DNA of 64,000 bases from Arthrobacter sp. SLBN-112 (GCF_030944625.1 NZ_JAUSXY010000001.1:496001-560000); one strand, 5' to 3'; shown: positions 27,191-38,435, counted from the first letter of the stretch. Notes: generated by a model from the letters alone, not told the origin. A program made the numbers and translations.

Positions 27191-27253
27191 ATCCCCGTCT
27201 TCTGGACAAGTCCCCTCCGCATGCGAGGGGGAATTGTCCGGCAGGCGGGGATT
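27191..27253. repeat. Long-hairpin repeat element, copy 1
   Basis: Imperfect inverted repeat of about 63 bases: outer arms ATCCCCG and CGGGGAT, middle arms TGGACAA and TTGTCC, apical arms TCCCCTC and GAGGGGGA around CGCATGC. It shares layout and several words with copies at 35526 and 47886. It lies between ppa and the carboxylesterase gene and probably acts as a rho-independent terminator. Confidence 0.7.
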
Positions 27254-27270
27254 TCTGTTCTCCGGCCACC

Positions 27271-28639
<1,369 letters not shown>

Positions 28640-28645
28640 GCCGGC

Positions 28646-29413
28646 ATGAAGACCCTCGGCGTGGACCTGGCGGCGGCCACCAAAAAGACCGCCGTCGCTG
28701 TCATCGATTGGGGCGCGGATACCACGGGCAGCGCCGCCGCCCGGCTCACGCACCTTGCCCTGGACGTGGACGACCAGCACATCGTGGAGCTGTTCGGCAG
28801 CTGCGACATGACCGGCGTCGACTGCCCCGTGGGCTGGCCCGACGCCCTGGTGCCGTTCCTCACCGGCCACCTGAACAACGTTCCGGCACCGGTGCTGGAT
28901 CACGACGGAATCGCCGGCCGCAGGCTGCTCGCCTACCGGGACACGGACCGGTTCTGCACGGCACAGACAGGCTTGATCCCGCTCAGCGTCTCCGCGGACC
29001 GGCTGGCACACCCTGCCATGCGATGTGCGGTCATCCAGGCGAAGATCGCACAGCTCCACGGCCCGCAACCGAGGGATGGCTCCGGCCGCCTGGCCGAGGT
29101 GTATCCGGCTGCGTCTCTGAAGATCTGGGGCCTGAACGGGCGCGGCTACAAGGGTCGCGGCATCCCGGAAGCCGAACGCCTTGCCCTCCTGCTGGCGGCT
29201 CTCGAAGAACAGGCGCCATGGCTGGACCTGGCCGGGCACCGCGACAGCCTGGCGGCCTCGGACGACCTGTTCGACGCCGTCATCGCGTCACTGACCGCCC
29301 GCGCCGCAGCCCGGCGTCGTACGCTCCTGCCGGACAGTGCCCACGCGGAGGCCGCGCGCAGCGAAGGCTGGATCCACCTGCCGGACTGCCGCCTGGACGA
29401 ACTTCCCGGCTAG
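28646..29413 (+). CDS. DUF429 domain protein
   Basis: 255 residues: MKTLGVDLAAATKKTAVAVI is a typical DUF429 start, with conserved DCPVGWPDAL, RYTD-like YRDTDRFC, and EVYPAASLKIWG further on. The fold is predicted to be RNase H-like, but no biochemical role is established. It follows the carboxylesterase by six bases and converges with the phosphoketolase gene, stops three bases apart. Confidence 0.85.
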   Translation: MKTLGVDLAAATKKTAVAVIDWGADTTGSAAARLTHLALDVDDQHIVELFGSCDMTGVDCPVGWPDALVPFLTGHLNNVPAPVLDHDGIAGRRLLAYRDTDRFCTAQTGLIPLSVSADRLAHPAMRCAVIQAKIAQLHGPQPRDGSGRLAEVYPAASLKIWGLNGRGYKGRGIPEAERLALLLAALEEQAPWLDLAGHRDSLAASDDLFDAVIASLTARAAARRRTLLPDSAHAEAARSEGWIHLPDCRLDELPG

Positions 29414-29416
29414 GAC

Positions 29417-31903
29417 TCAGCCGCCGAGCTTCCAGTTCCGGATCTCCTCCGGGTCCTCGCCATGCGTGCGGGTATGCTCACGCGCCCGGTTGCGGCGGTC
29501 CTGCAGGTCCTGGCGCAGCAGTGCGTGCTTTCCGGCCATGCCGGGCACGCGGTCGATCGCGTCGATGGCGAGGGTGAAGCGGTCGATCCCGTTCATCATG
29601 GCCATGTCGAACGGCGTGGTTGTGGTTCCCTCTTCCTTGTAACCGTGGACGTGCAGGCCCTGCTGGTTGGTGCGCCGGTACGCAAGCCGGTGGATCAGCG
29701 CCGGATAGCCGTGGTACGCGAAAATGATGGGCTTGTCCGGGGTGAAGATCCCGTCGAAGTCGTGGGCCGGGAGGCCGTGCGGGTGCTCGCTGTCATCCTG
29801 CAGCCGCATCAGGTCCACAACGTTGACCACCCGTACTTTGAGCCGGGGCGCGCCGTCCCGGAGCAGTTCGGCGGCGGCCACCGTCTCCACCGTGGGGACG
29901 TCACCGGCGCAGGCCAGGACGACGTCGGGCTCCTCGCCTGAAACTTCGGACCCCGCGAATGTCCAGATTCCCAGGCCGCGCCGGCAATGGTTCGCGGCGT
30001 CGGCCGGCCCGAGCCAAGTTGGCGAGGGCTGCTTGCCGCTGACCACGATGTTGACGTAGTCCGTGGAGGCCAGGCAGTGCTCCATGACGGACAGCAGGGT
30101 GTTGGTGTCCGGCGGCAGGTACACCCGGATGACCTCTGCCTTCTTGTTCACCGCGTGGTCGATGAAGCCCGGGTCCTGGTGCGAGAAGCCATTGTGGTCC
30201 TGCTGCCAGACGTGCGAGGACAGCAGGTAGTTCAGGGACGCAACCGGCTGGCGCCAGGGCAGTCCGCGCGACACTTTCAGCCATTTGGCGTGCTGGTTGA
30301 ACATGGAATCGACAATGTGGACGAAGGCCTCGTAGCAGTTGAAGACCCCGTGCCGGCCGGTGAGGAGATAGCCTTCCAGCCACCCTTGGCACAGATGCTC
30401 GCTCAGCACCTCCAGGACCCGGCCGGAGCGCGCAAGGTGCTCGTCGACGTCGTCAATCCTGTACTGCCACACCTTGTCGGTGACCTCGTAGACGTTCTGC
30501 AACCGGTTGGAGGCTGTCTCGTCCGGCCCGAACAGCCGGAAGTTGTCCATGTTCTGCGCGATGACGTCCCGCATCCAGGAGCCCAGCGTGACCATGGGGC
30601 TCACCCGTTCGGTGCCGGGGTGGGGTACCTCCACTGCGTGGTCCCGGTAGGCGGGCAGCTTCAGCGCCCGCCTGAGCAGTCCGCCGTTGGCATGCGGCGT
30701 GGCACTCATCCGGAATTCGCCGGTAGGGGCGCCCTCCGTAATGTCGGGCCGGAGCCGGCCGTCGCCGTCGAACAATTCCTCCGGCCGGTAGGACTGCAAC
30801 CACTCTTCCAGCTGCTTCAGGTGCTCGCCGTTGGTGCGGACCTCGGACAGGGGTACCTGGTGGGCCCGCCAGGTACCTTCCACCTGCAGCCCGTCCACCA
30901 TGCGCGGACCGGTCCAGCCCTTCGGCGAGCGCAGGACGATCATGGGCCAGCGGTGGCCGCCCTCCCCTGCTTCCCTGCCGCCTGGGTCTTGCCGGTGGGC
31001 GTCCTGGATGGCGTTGATATCCGCCAGGCACCGGTCCAGGACCGCGGCGAAATCCTGGTGTGCCTGTTCAATGTTGTCCGGGTCCGTCACCGTCACGAAG
31101 TACGGCTCGTGGCCGTATCCGCGCAGCAGCTGCTCCAGCTGGTCCTGCGGCATCCGGGCCAGGATGGTGGGGTTGGCGATCTTGTAGCCGTTCAGGTGCA
31201 GGATGGGCAGCACGGCACCGTCCGCTGCAGGGTCCAGGAAGTTGTGGGAGTGCCAGCTGGCGGCCAGCGGCCCGGTCTCGGCCTCGCCGTCGCCGATCAC
31301 GACGGCGGTCACCAGCTGCGGGTTGTCGAACACCGACCCGTACGCGTGGGCCAGCGCGTAGCCAAGTTCCCCGCCTTCGCTGATGGAGCCTGGGGTTTCC
31401 GGGGCGGCGTGGCTGGGGATGCCGCCGGGGTAGGAGAACTGCCGGAACAACTCGGCCAGGCCGGCCTCGTCGTTGCCCACGTGCCCATAGATTTCCGAGT
31501 ACGTCCCCTCCAGCCAGGCGTTGGCGACGACGGCGGGTCCGCCATGGCCTGGCCCGGCAACAAAGAGCATCTCCAGGGAGTCGCGCCGGATCACGCGATT
31601 CAGGTGGGCGTACACGAAGTTGAGCCCTGGGGTGGTGCCCCAGTGCCCCAGCAGCCGGGCCTTGGTGTCCTCTGCCTGCAGCGGCTCCCGCAGCAACGGG
31701 TTGGAGCGCAGGTAGATCTGGCCCACCGAGAGATAGTTGGCTGCGCGCCACCAGCGGTCCACCAAGGCCAGCTCTTCCTCCGACGCTGCGCCCTGCCGCG
31801 ATGTTTCCGGCCGCGTTGTATCCTGCCTCGTACCGTCCTGCCTGATTCCGTCCTGCCGCTTGTCGTCCTGCCGCCGTTCATTCTGTCCAGCACTGCCGGC
31901 CAT
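29417..31903 (-). CDS. xfp: Phosphoketolase (xylulose-5-phosphate/fructose-6-phosphate)
   Basis: 828 residues from ATG 31903, chosen because GAGG lies six bases upstream; ATG 31909 is an alternative. Thiamine-diphosphate enzyme splitting xylulose 5-phosphate (and often fructose 6-phosphate) to acetyl phosphate and an aldose phosphate. [20 protein letters not shown] (cofactor site) and the C-terminal [12 protein letters not shown] and [20 protein letters not shown] are characteristic. The first 45 residues hold an odd run of RQD-type repeats not seen in the catalytic fold. No ackA or pta is nearby. Confidence 0.95.
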   Translation of the reverse strand: MAGSAGQNERRQDDKRQDGIRQDGTRQDTTRPETSRQGAASEEELALVDRWWRAANYLSVGQIYLRSNPLLREPLQAEDTKARLLGHWGTTPGLNFVYAHLNRVIRRDSLEMLFVAGPGHGGPAVVANAWLEGTYSEIYGHVGNDEAGLAELFRQFSYPGGIPSHAAPETPGSISEGGELGYALAHAYGSVFDNPQLVTAVVIGDGEAETGPLAASWHSHNFLDPAADGAVLPILHLNGYKIANPTILARMPQDQLEQLLRGYGHEPYFVTVTDPDNIEQAHQDFAAVLDRCLADINAIQDAHRQDPGGREAGEGGHRWPMIVLRSPKGWTGPRMVDGLQVEGTWRAHQVPLSEVRTNGEHLKQLEEWLQSYRPEELFDGDGRLRPDITEGAPTGEFRMSATPHANGGLLRRALKLPAYRDHAVEVPHPGTERVSPMVTLGSWMRDVIAQNMDNFRLFGPDETASNRLQNVYEVTDKVWQYRIDDVDEHLARSGRVLEVLSEHLCQGWLEGYLLTGRHGVFNCYEAFVHIVDSMFNQHAKWLKVSRGLPWRQPVASLNYLLSSHVWQQDHNGFSHQDPGFIDHAVNKKAEVIRVYLPPDTNTLLSVMEHCLASTDYVNIVVSGKQPSPTWLGPADAANHCRRGLGIWTFAGSEVSGEEPDVVLACAGDVPTVETVAAAELLRDGAPRLKVRVVNVVDLMRLQDDSEHPHGLPAHDFDGIFTPDKPIIFAYHGYPALIHRLAYRRTNQQGLHVHGYKEEGTTTTPFDMAMMNGIDRFTLAIDAIDRVPGMAGKHALLRQDLQDRRNRAREHTRTHGEDPEEIRNWKLGG

Positions 31904-32070
31904 AACCATCCTCACGTCGGGGGAGCCGCTGCGGGCGGCCGTTCCCCCATGGCAACAGATGAAGGGGCAAGCGGGCAAGACCCGTCGTCGTGCCTTCCCG
32001 TTGAAAGGGCCTGGCCACCGGTAACCTCGGCGGTTTCGTCATATCTACTTCCGGGTAGTGTGTACCCAGA

Positions 32071-32670
32071 ATGTTCACGCTGACAATCAACCAGACTGAC
32101 AGCCGGCGCGACGGCGACCAGGTGCCGCAGCTGCTCAAGGCGCTGCGACACATCCCTGCGCGCCTGGATTTTGACCGGTCCGTCGAGGATGAGGTGCAGG
32201 GCGTGGTGGACTGCCCGCACCAGGCCGTGGAAGCCGCGCTGATCGCGTTGCGCAGCGGATCCTGGTACGTGGGGATCGGCGCCGGAACGGTGGACGAGCC
32301 GCTGCCCAACCAGATCAAGGACGCCACCGGCCACGGCCTGGTGTACGCGCGCAGGGCCGTGGACCGGCTCCGCAACAGCAAGGAGCGGGTTCCGGTTGCG
32401 GTGGAGGGGCCGCTGGCCGATGTCGCCCATGATGCGGAGGCCGTGCTGCGGCTGCTCGGGCACATTGTCCGGGACCGGTCCGGCGCCGAGTGGCGGGTGC
32501 TGGACCTGCTGACCCCTGGCGTCCGCGGCCAGCAAAAGGCGGTGGCGCAGGAACTGGGCATCACCACCCAAGCGGTCAGCAAGGCAGTTTCCCGGGCGCA
32601 GTGGAACGAGGAACATTCAGCCCGGCCGGCCGCGGCGAGGCTGCTGGCACTCATCCTCGAAGCGAGGTAG
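32071..32670 (+). CDS. SatD-like helix-turn-helix protein
   Basis: 199 residues. An N-terminal alpha/beta domain (MFTLTINQTDSRRDGDQV, DEVQGVVD, GIGAGTVDEPLP) resembles SatD family proteins, and the C-terminal part has a clear helix-turn-helix, QKAVAQELGITTQAVSKAVS. It probably binds DNA, but its targets are unknown. It is divergent from the phosphoketolase gene (167-base gap) and could regulate it; that is speculation from position only. Confidence 0.7.
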   Translation: MFTLTINQTDSRRDGDQVPQLLKALRHIPARLDFDRSVEDEVQGVVDCPHQAVEAALIALRSGSWYVGIGAGTVDEPLPNQIKDATGHGLVYARRAVDRLRNSKERVPVAVEGPLADVAHDAEAVLRLLGHIVRDRSGAEWRVLDLLTPGVRGQQKAVAQELGITTQAVSKAVSRAQWNEEHSARPAAARLLALILEAR

Positions 32671-32704
32671 CAAGGGACTCGCTGCCCTGGGTTAGCGAGG
32701 GCTG

Positions 32705-32773
32705 GAGCTGCGCCGGGTCAGGCCGGTTTGAGCTGCGTTGGGTCAGGCCGGTTTGAGCTGCGCCGGGTCAGGC
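32705..32773. repeat. Tandem repeat, about 2.8 copies of a 25-base unit
   Basis: Units at 32705-32729, 32730-32754 and 32755-32773, each starting GAGCTGCG and containing GGGTCAGGC. The copies differ by two bases at CC/TT. The last copy overlaps the stop codon of the histidine phosphatase gene on the minus strand, so the array follows the end of that gene. Probably replication slippage. Confidence 0.85.
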
Positions 32774-33352
32774 GCCGGCGGCTGCCATCACGGGTTCACC
32801 GTTGAAATACTCCAGCTTCCAGCCGTCCACAGCGTGGTGGTGCGCCAGGTTCAGGGCGGCGTTGTCCACACTGGCCAGGGTCTGGCCGATCGCGCGGCTG
32901 AGGCTGACCCGCAGCAGGGTGCCGTGCGCCACCACCAGCACCCGCTGGCCGCGGAACTCCTCCGCCAGGGCCTCAAGTGCGGCAAGCCCGCGGCCGGCGG
33001 CCTCGGCTTCGCTCTCCGCCCCTTTGAACCCGCCGGGCACCCGCAGCGCCTCCAATTCCGGGCCGGCCTGCATTCCTTCAGCCGGTCCGAAGCTGCGCTC
33101 GGTCAGTTCGGGGATGCGCCTGGACACCGTGAGCCCCAGCCCATCGGCGATCAGGTCGGCGGTCTCGGCGGCCCGGCTCAGCGGCGAGGAGACGATGGCG
33201 TCCCATTCGTAAGGGGCCAGGACGGCGACGGCATCACGCGCCTGGACGCGTCCGACGTCGTTCAAGGGGATGTCCGTGGCACCCTGCAGCCGGCGCTCGG
33301 CATTCCAGTCGGTCTGGCCATGGCGGACGAGGGCGAACGTCGTAAGGGTCAT
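32768..33352 (-). CDS. Histidine phosphatase family protein (phosphoglycerate mutase-like)
   Basis: 194 residues. The catalytic LVRHGQTDWNAERRLQG is at the N-terminus (His11 or so), and VVAHGTLLRV carries the second His; ERSFGPAEG supplies the conserved acid. This superfamily includes mutases and many phosphatases; the short length and motif context suggest a phosphatase and not glycolytic Gpm. It follows the HAD gene on the same strand by about 60 bases. Confidence 0.88.
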   Translation of the reverse strand: MTLTTFALVRHGQTDWNAERRLQGATDIPLNDVGRVQARDAVAVLAPYEWDAIVSSPLSRAAETADLIADGLGLTVSRRIPELTERSFGPAEGMQAGPELEALRVPGGFKGAESEAEAAGRGLAALEALAEEFRGQRVLVVAHGTLLRVSLSRAIGQTLASVDNAALNLAHHHAVDGWKLEYFNGEPVMAAAGA

Positions 33353-33411
33353 GACTCTATTCTGCCTTGGCCTCAGGCGCTGCCCGGAATCCGGGCGGCG
33401 GCGGTGGCAGC

Positions 33412-34296
33412 TTAGAGGAGGCTGCGCAGTACGTGCGCCGCGCCGTCGTCGAACACCGAGTAGGTGACCTCATCGGCTGCAGCAATCACTTCCTCCGGGG
33501 CTTGCCCCATGGCGACTCCGCGGCCGGCCCAGCTGAGCATCTCAATATCGTTCCGGCCATCGCCAACGGCAACAGTGCGGTGCTGCTCAATGCCGAGCCG
33601 GAGCCGAAGGTTCTCCAGGGCGCTGGCCTTGGTCACCCCTGCCGCTGCGATATCCAGCCACGCGGTCCAGCCCACCGAGTAGGTCACCCCGGCCAGCCCC
33701 ACATGTTCGATGGCTTCGTTGAATTCCTCGGGCGTGTTTTCTGTGCTGAACACCACCACGCGCACTGCGGTGGCCTCCAGCATGGTGTGGAAGTCGACGC
33801 CTACGGCCTCGACGCCGAAACTGGCGTCCTGGAACCGCTCCGTGGAGAGGAAGTTGCCGTCGGCGTCCTCCAGCGCATACTTGGCGGACGGAAGCCGTTC
33901 GCGGAGCGCACGCAGGGCCGGTCCGGGGTCGAAGGTGGCCTTGTGGATGACCTCGTAGCCGTTGGCCAGCTCCGGGTGGAGCCGGAGGGTAACGCCGCCA
34001 TTGCAGCAGACGGCGTAGCCGCGCTCAATTCCGATCTTTTCGATGACGGGGAGGGTGGCGTTCAAGGAACGGCCGGTGGCGATCATCACCTCGTGCCCGG
34101 CAGCAACCACCGCCTGCGCAGCATCCCGCACGCCCGGCGTCATGTGGCCGTCGTGGTCCACCAGTGTGCCGTCCACGTCCAGGGCGACCATCAGCTTTTG
34201 GTCGATCCCCGCGAAGCCGTAATTGTTGGTGTTGTTTCGGTTGTTCTCTCGCCGGTCATCGTTGCCGGCGACTGAGGTTTCAGTCAGCGTTGTCAT
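33412..34296 (-). CDS. HAD superfamily hydrolase, Cof/IIB type
   Basis: 294 residues. Motif I ALDVDGTLVD (about 38-47), motif II IATGRS and motif IV GDGRNDIEML place it among Cof-type sugar-phosphate or nucleotide phosphatases. A polar N-terminal tail of about 30 residues rich in Asn and Arg (NDDRRENNRNNTNN) precedes the domain. Cytosolic; substrate unknown. Separated from the next gene by the 241-base region up to 34538. Confidence 0.9.
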   Translation of the reverse strand: MTTLTETSVAGNDDRRENNRNNTNNYGFAGIDQKLMVALDVDGTLVDHDGHMTPGVRDAAQAVVAAGHEVMIATGRSLNATLPVIEKIGIERGYAVCCNGGVTLRLHPELANGYEVIHKATFDPGPALRALRERLPSAKYALEDADGNFLSTERFQDASFGVEAVGVDFHTMLEATAVRVVVFSTENTPEEFNEAIEHVGLAGVTYSVGWTAWLDIAAAGVTKASALENLRLRLGIEQHRTVAVGDGRNDIEMLSWAGRGVAMGQAPEEVIAAADEVTYSVFDDGAAHVLRSLL

Positions 34297-34425
34297 TGAA
34301 ACAGTGAAACAGACCTAACCGACAGACGCTAGGACGCAGGACACAGCTTTACTGAACTGTTGATTAACTGCGGGTTTCCGCGCCTGGGAGGGGGCTGCGG
34401 CGCCACTCCCCTTGCCGCGGACTAC

Positions 34426-34466
34426 TCCCCGCCGCGTTACCCGGGGACTTGACCGCAGTGCGGGGA
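34426..34466. repeat. Possible shortened copy of the long-hairpin element
   Basis: Outer arms TCCCCGC and GCGGGGA enclose GACTTGACC. In reverse orientation it matches the left half of copy 1 (CCCCG, then GG.CAAGTCCCC). It is less complete than the three main copies and lies upstream of the gene at 34538, not at a gene end, so it may be chance similarity. Confidence 0.35.
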
Positions 34467-34537
34467 ATTACGGACTGTTTTCCACATGGGCAGACTTGGC
34501 CCACCCAGTGGGCGTGCGTTCCGCCCAGCATGGAGTC

Positions 34538-35560
34538 ATGAAATCCGATGAAGCTGTTCTGGTTCTGGCCAGCCGTCGCCGGGCCCTGACCGGCAGCAGC
34601 CGCCCGCTCAGCCGGGGCTACAGGAACGGCACGCTGGTCAGGGTCCGGGCCGGCGTCTATTTCGGCAAGGCAGCATGGCTTTCCCTCAAGCCGTGGCAGC
34701 GGTACAGGACCACCGTGGCGGCAGTGGCAGCCGTCGATCCGTCCGTGACCTTCTGCTATCTGACCGCATTGTGGATTTGGAACCTTCCCTGTCCCGGGGT
34801 TCCAAGCCACATCCACGTCATCACGCGCTCCCCGCACAAGGCTGGAAAAGCATCGCCGACCACCGCCGCAGCATGCGATGCCAAGACCGGGAAGACGGGA
34901 ATCGAGCACCTCCGCGGCTACGGACTCAGCCGCCATTTCTGGCCGGCCGAAACCGTGCAGCGCCAGGGGTTCGCTGTCACCACCCTGCCGCAGACGGTGA
35001 TGGACTGCCTGGTCCGGCTCGAACTTCCCGATGCAGTGGCCGTGGCGGATGCTGTACTTGGCCCGGGACGGAATCCCGGTGCAGGGCTGACGCGCCAACA
35101 GCTGATCGAGAGGGCAGACGGCCTTGCCTCGGCTGCCAAACGACGCCGGATCCAGGAAGTGCTGGCTCTGGCCGATGAGGCGTCAGAGTCCGTAGGGGAA
35201 TCCCGCAGCCGGGCATTTATCCACGTCCTGGGGCTGCCCGCTCCGGTCCTTCAGCATGTGTTCCATGACCGGGAAGGCTTCATCGCGCGGACCGATTTCT
35301 TCTGGCCGGAAGCCCAGGTGATCGGAGAGTTCGACGGCGACGCAAAGTATCTCGACGAAGCCCTGCTGGCCGGAGTGAGCATCCAGGAAGCCATCCTGGC
35401 CGAAAAGAAGCGCGAAGACCGGTTGCGGGCCCTGGGCTACAAGGTGGTCAGGTGGGACTGGAAGACCTTGTCCAATCCCGACGCCTTGCGGCAGAGGCTC
35501 ATCGCCGCGGGCATCCGGCCGCAGAAAACCCCGCCCCGTGGACAGGACCCCCGTGCATGA
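34538..35560 (+). CDS. AbiEi/DUF559-like protein
   Basis: 340 residues from ATG 34538 with GGAG upstream. The N-terminal half looks like the winged-helix and following domain of AbiEi-type antitoxins (LSRGYRNGTLVRVRAGVYF, then LTALWIWNLPCP). The C-terminal part resembles DUF559/Vsr-type nuclease folds: VIGEFDGDAKY and EKKREDRLRALGYKVVRWDW give an E..D..K-like arrangement. No AbiEii nucleotidyltransferase partner is adjacent, so it is an orphan. Such genes are abundant in Micrococcaceae; the role is unknown. Its stop codon lies in the apex of a long-hairpin element. Confidence 0.75.
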   Translation: MKSDEAVLVLASRRRALTGSSRPLSRGYRNGTLVRVRAGVYFGKAAWLSLKPWQRYRTTVAAVAAVDPSVTFCYLTALWIWNLPCPGVPSHIHVITRSPHKAGKASPTTAAACDAKTGKTGIEHLRGYGLSRHFWPAETVQRQGFAVTTLPQTVMDCLVRLELPDAVAVADAVLGPGRNPGAGLTRQQLIERADGLASAAKRRRIQEVLALADEASESVGESRSRAFIHVLGLPAPVLQHVFHDREGFIARTDFFWPEAQVIGEFDGDAKYLDEALLAGVSIQEAILAEKKREDRLRALGYKVVRWDWKTLSNPDALRQRLIAAGIRPQKTPPRGQDPRA

Positions 35561-35589
35561 CGGGAGGAGTTGTCCACCGGGCGGGGAGT
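35526..35589. repeat. Long-hairpin repeat element, copy 2
   Basis: Outer arms AAACCCCGCCC and GGGCGGGGAGTT, middle arms TGGACA and TTGTCCA, loop containing GCATGAC. It is shared between the 3-prime ends of the AbiEi-like gene (whose TGA at 35558-35560 is inside the loop) and serS on the opposite strand, so it can serve as a bidirectional terminator. Confidence 0.75.
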
Positions 35590-35607
35590 TGCGGCGGCGA
35601 GGAGAAC

Positions 35608-36888
35608 CTACAGGACCGGCAGCACCTCGAGGCCGCCCAGGTACTTCTGCAGCGCCTTGGGCACGTTGACCGAACCGTCCGCGTTCTGGTGGTGCTCCAG
35701 CAGCGCCACGATCCAGCGGGTGGTGGCCAGCGTGCCGTTCAGGGTGGCCACCGCGCGGGTGCCCTTGGCCACGCCTTCGGCGTTGACCGCGCGCTCACGG
35801 ATGTTGAGGCGGCGCGCCTGGAACGTGGTGCAGTTGGAGGTGGAGGTCAGCTCACGGTAGGCGCCCTGGGTGGGGACCCACGCTTCGCAGTCGTACTTGC
35901 GGGCGGCGGAGTTTCCCAGGTCGCCCGCCGCGGTGTCGATGACGCGGTAGGGCAGCTCGCACTTGGCCAGCATCTCTTCTTCCCAGGCAAGCAGGCGCTG
36001 GTGTTCGGCGGCGGCCTCTTCGACAGTGGTGTAGATGAACATCTCCACCTTGTTGAACTGGTGCACGCGGATGATGCCGCGGGTGTCCTTGCCGTGCGAG
36101 CCGGCTTCGCGGCGGTAGCACGAGCTTTGGCCGGCGTAGCGGATGGGCCCTGCGGAAAGGTCCAGGATCTCGTCGGCGTGGTAGCCGGCCAGGGCCACCT
36201 CGGAGGTGCCCACCAGGTAAAGGTCGTCTTCGGCCAGGCGGTAGATCTCGGCGTCGTGCTTCACGTCGAAGCCGGTGCCCTGCATGGTTTCGGGGCGTAC
36301 CAGCGTGGGGGTGATCATCGGGATGAAACCGGCCTGGATAGCCTGGTCCATGGCCATCTGGAGGAGTGCCATTTCCAGCCGGGCGCCCACGCCGCGGAGG
36401 AAGTAGAAGCGGGCGCCGGAGACCTTGGCGCCGCGTTCCATGTCGATCGCGCCGATCAGCTCGCCGATCTCCAGGTGGTCTTTGGGCTCAAAGTCGGGGA
36501 ACTCGCGCGGGGTACCAACGGTCTTGACCACCACGTAGTCGTCCTCGCCGCCCTCGGGAACGCCGTCCTCCACCAGGTTGGGGACGGTGCGCAGCAGCTC
36601 TTCCTGCTTGGTCTGCGCGGCGTCGGCCTCAGCGGAGGCTGCTTTGACGGAGTTGGCAAGTTCCTTAACCTCGGCGAGCAGCGCCTGCTTCTCCTCACCC
36701 TTGGCCTGCGCCACCTTCTTGCCGAAGGCGTTCTGCTCGGCGCGCAGGTTTTCGAAGCGGATCAGGGCTGCGCGTCGGGCGGCATCCGCGGAAATGATCG
36801 CGTCCACCACTGATTCGTCCGCGCCGCGGGCGCGCTGGCTGGCACGGAACTTGTCCGGGTTTTCGCTGAGGTCTTTTACGTCGATCAC
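35608..36888 (-). CDS. serS: Seryl-tRNA synthetase
   Basis: 426 residues from GTG 36888 (reads [20 protein letters not shown]). Charges tRNA-Ser and tRNA-Sec. A long N-terminal coiled coil (about residues 30-100, rich in Ala/Glu/Lys) contacts the tRNA; the class II core shows [30 protein letters not shown] (motif 2) and [19 protein letters not shown] (motif 3). Monocistronic by spacing; converges on the AbiEi-like gene through hairpin copy 2. Confidence 0.97.
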   Translation of the reverse strand: MIDVKDLSENPDKFRASQRARGADESVVDAIISADAARRAALIRFENLRAEQNAFGKKVAQAKGEEKQALLAEVKELANSVKAASAEADAAQTKQEELLRTVPNLVEDGVPEGGEDDYVVVKTVGTPREFPDFEPKDHLEIGELIGAIDMERGAKVSGARFYFLRGVGARLEMALLQMAMDQAIQAGFIPMITPTLVRPETMQGTGFDVKHDAEIYRLAEDDLYLVGTSEVALAGYHADEILDLSAGPIRYAGQSSCYRREAGSHGKDTRGIIRVHQFNKVEMFIYTTVEEAAAEHQRLLAWEEEMLAKCELPYRVIDTAAGDLGNSAARKYDCEAWVPTQGAYRELTSTSNCTTFQARRLNIRERAVNAEGVAKGTRAVATLNGTLATTRWIVALLEHHQNADGSVNVPKALQKYLGGLEVLPVL

Positions 36889-36976
36889 CAGACAAGGGTA
36901 TCCAATACCGCGCACGACGGCGGGCGGCCGGCCCCGTGCGCCGGGCCGCCGCGCGCCGGGCTACTGTGGAACCACC

Positions 36977-38065
36977 ATGAGCGACTGGATTCTCTACCTG
37001 CTGATTGCGGTGGCCCTTGCCTTCGCCACCTCCAGCTGGTGGGGGGTCCGGCGCCTCAAGGCCCTGCACGTGCGCAGCGCGGTGGCGGGCGAAGCCTACG
37101 ACTCCGGCCTGGCGCAGCAGCGGGTGGCCGTTGTCCTGAATCCGATCAAGGCACGGGCAGAGGAAGCCAAGGCAACCATCCAGCGTGCCTGCCTGTCGGC
37201 GGGATGGGAGGAACCGGCCTTTTTCGAGACGACCGCGGATGACCCCGGCTTCTCCCAGATGCAGGCGGTCCTCGCCGGCAAGCCCGACGTCGTCCTGGTG
37301 GGCGGCGGGGACGGCACGGTCCGTGTGGTGGCCGAGGCGCTGGCGCACACCGACGTTGCCATGGGCCTGATCCCGCTGGGAACCGGCAACCTGCTGGCCC
37401 GGAATGTGGACCTGGACGTGAACGACCTCCACGGGAATGTACAGACCGCACTGTTCGGCCGGCAGCGCTACATTGATACCGCCCGGATGGCGATTGAAAA
37501 TTCCCGCACCGGCCACTACTCCGAGCACGTCTTCCTGGTCATTGCCGGGATTGGCATGGACGCCGAGGTCCTGGCGGACACCAATGCCGGGCTGAAGAAG
37601 GCGGTGGGCTGGCTCGCCTACACCGAGGCGGGCGTACGCCACCTGCCGGGCCGTCGGAAGAAGGTGTCGATTTCGCTGGACGCAAACCCGGAGCAGGTCC
37701 GGAAGATCCGCAGCGTACTTTTTGCCAACTGCGGCCTGGTGCCCGGCGGCATCGATTTCATTCCGCAGGCCATGATCGATGACGGCATGCTCGACGTTGT
37801 GGTGATGAGTCCCCGCAGCGCCCTGGGCTGGCTGCTGATGTACATGAAGATCATGTTCAAGCACAGCGGAAAACTGCCGATCATGACCGTCTACCGGTCG
37901 GTTAAAGTGGTCATCAAATGCCCTGAGCCGATGCCCACCCAACTCGATGGCGACACGTCGGGGGAAGCAACGCAGCTCACCGTCCAGGTTGAACCGAGGT
38001 CACTCCTGGTGAGGGTCAAGGGCCAGGCACAGAGCGGCGCCGGGCAGGCGAAACCCCGCTTCTAA
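36977..38065 (+). CDS. Diacylglycerol kinase family lipid kinase
   Basis: 362 residues from ATG 36977; the frame is open upstream inside the serS antisense but without similarity. An N-terminal membrane segment (WILYLLIAVALAFATSSWW) precedes the catalytic domain with VVLNPIKARAE, the nucleotide-binding VGGGDGTVRVVAEAL and PLGTGNLLARN, and a C-terminal CPEPMPTQLDGD typical of the family. Phosphorylates diacylglycerol or a related lipid at the membrane. An N-terminal anchor of this type is common in actinobacterial members. Confidence 0.92.
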   Translation: MSDWILYLLIAVALAFATSSWWGVRRLKALHVRSAVAGEAYDSGLAQQRVAVVLNPIKARAEEAKATIQRACLSAGWEEPAFFETTADDPGFSQMQAVLAGKPDVVLVGGGDGTVRVVAEALAHTDVAMGLIPLGTGNLLARNVDLDVNDLHGNVQTALFGRQRYIDTARMAIENSRTGHYSEHVFLVIAGIGMDAEVLADTNAGLKKAVGWLAYTEAGVRHLPGRRKKVSISLDANPEQVRKIRSVLFANCGLVPGGIDFIPQAMIDDGMLDVVVMSPRSALGWLLMYMKIMFKHSGKLPIMTVYRSVKVVIKCPEPMPTQLDGDTSGEATQLTVQVEPRSLLVRVKGQAQSGAGQAKPRF

Positions 38066-38134
38066 CCGGGGCGGAGCATCTGGGGCCAAGGGAAAGCACC
38101 ACCAGGCGTAAGTTGGCCGCTGAACCGCCGCGGG

Positions 38135-38341
38135 TCAGGCGCCGGCGTCCTTCTTCTCTGCCTCAGCGGCTGCTTTGGCAGCGGCACGGGCTTCGGACTG
38201 TTCACGGATCATTGCCTGTTCCTCTTCGAAACGCAGGCGGTCCGCACGGTCAGCATCATCGCCGTCCCAGTCCTGGTTGTCTGCGGCAGGCTTGGGGTTG
38301 ACGATCATCCCCTGGCCGTCGTTGTCAGTGGTGCTGGTCAT
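38135..38341 (-). CDS. Small acidic hypothetical protein, 68 aa
   Basis: Starts MTSTTDNDGQGMIVNPKP; the middle is Asp-rich (DWDGDDADRADRLRFEEEQ) and the C-terminal half is an Ala/Glu/Lys helix (ARAAAKAAAEAEKK). Fits a highly charged soluble protein, possibly partly disordered. Upstream AAGGGAGCGGGTC gives a reasonable ribosome binding site. It converges with the lipid kinase gene. Unknown function. Confidence 0.6.
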   Translation of the reverse strand: MTSTTDNDGQGMIVNPKPAADNQDWDGDDADRADRLRFEEEQAMIREQSEARAAAKAAAEAEKKDAGA

Positions 38342-38435
38342 GACCCGCTCCCTTCGTCAGGGGCCATACCCCGTGTGGATCAAGCAAGCATACGCATTGT
38401 CCACACCCCGCGGAAGTACTCCGGGAGGCATTTAC

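Noticed and set aside
29987..32083. 698-codon plus-strand frame opposite the phosphoketolase gene
   Set aside because: Antisense shadow; the opposite strand encodes a complete phosphoketolase.
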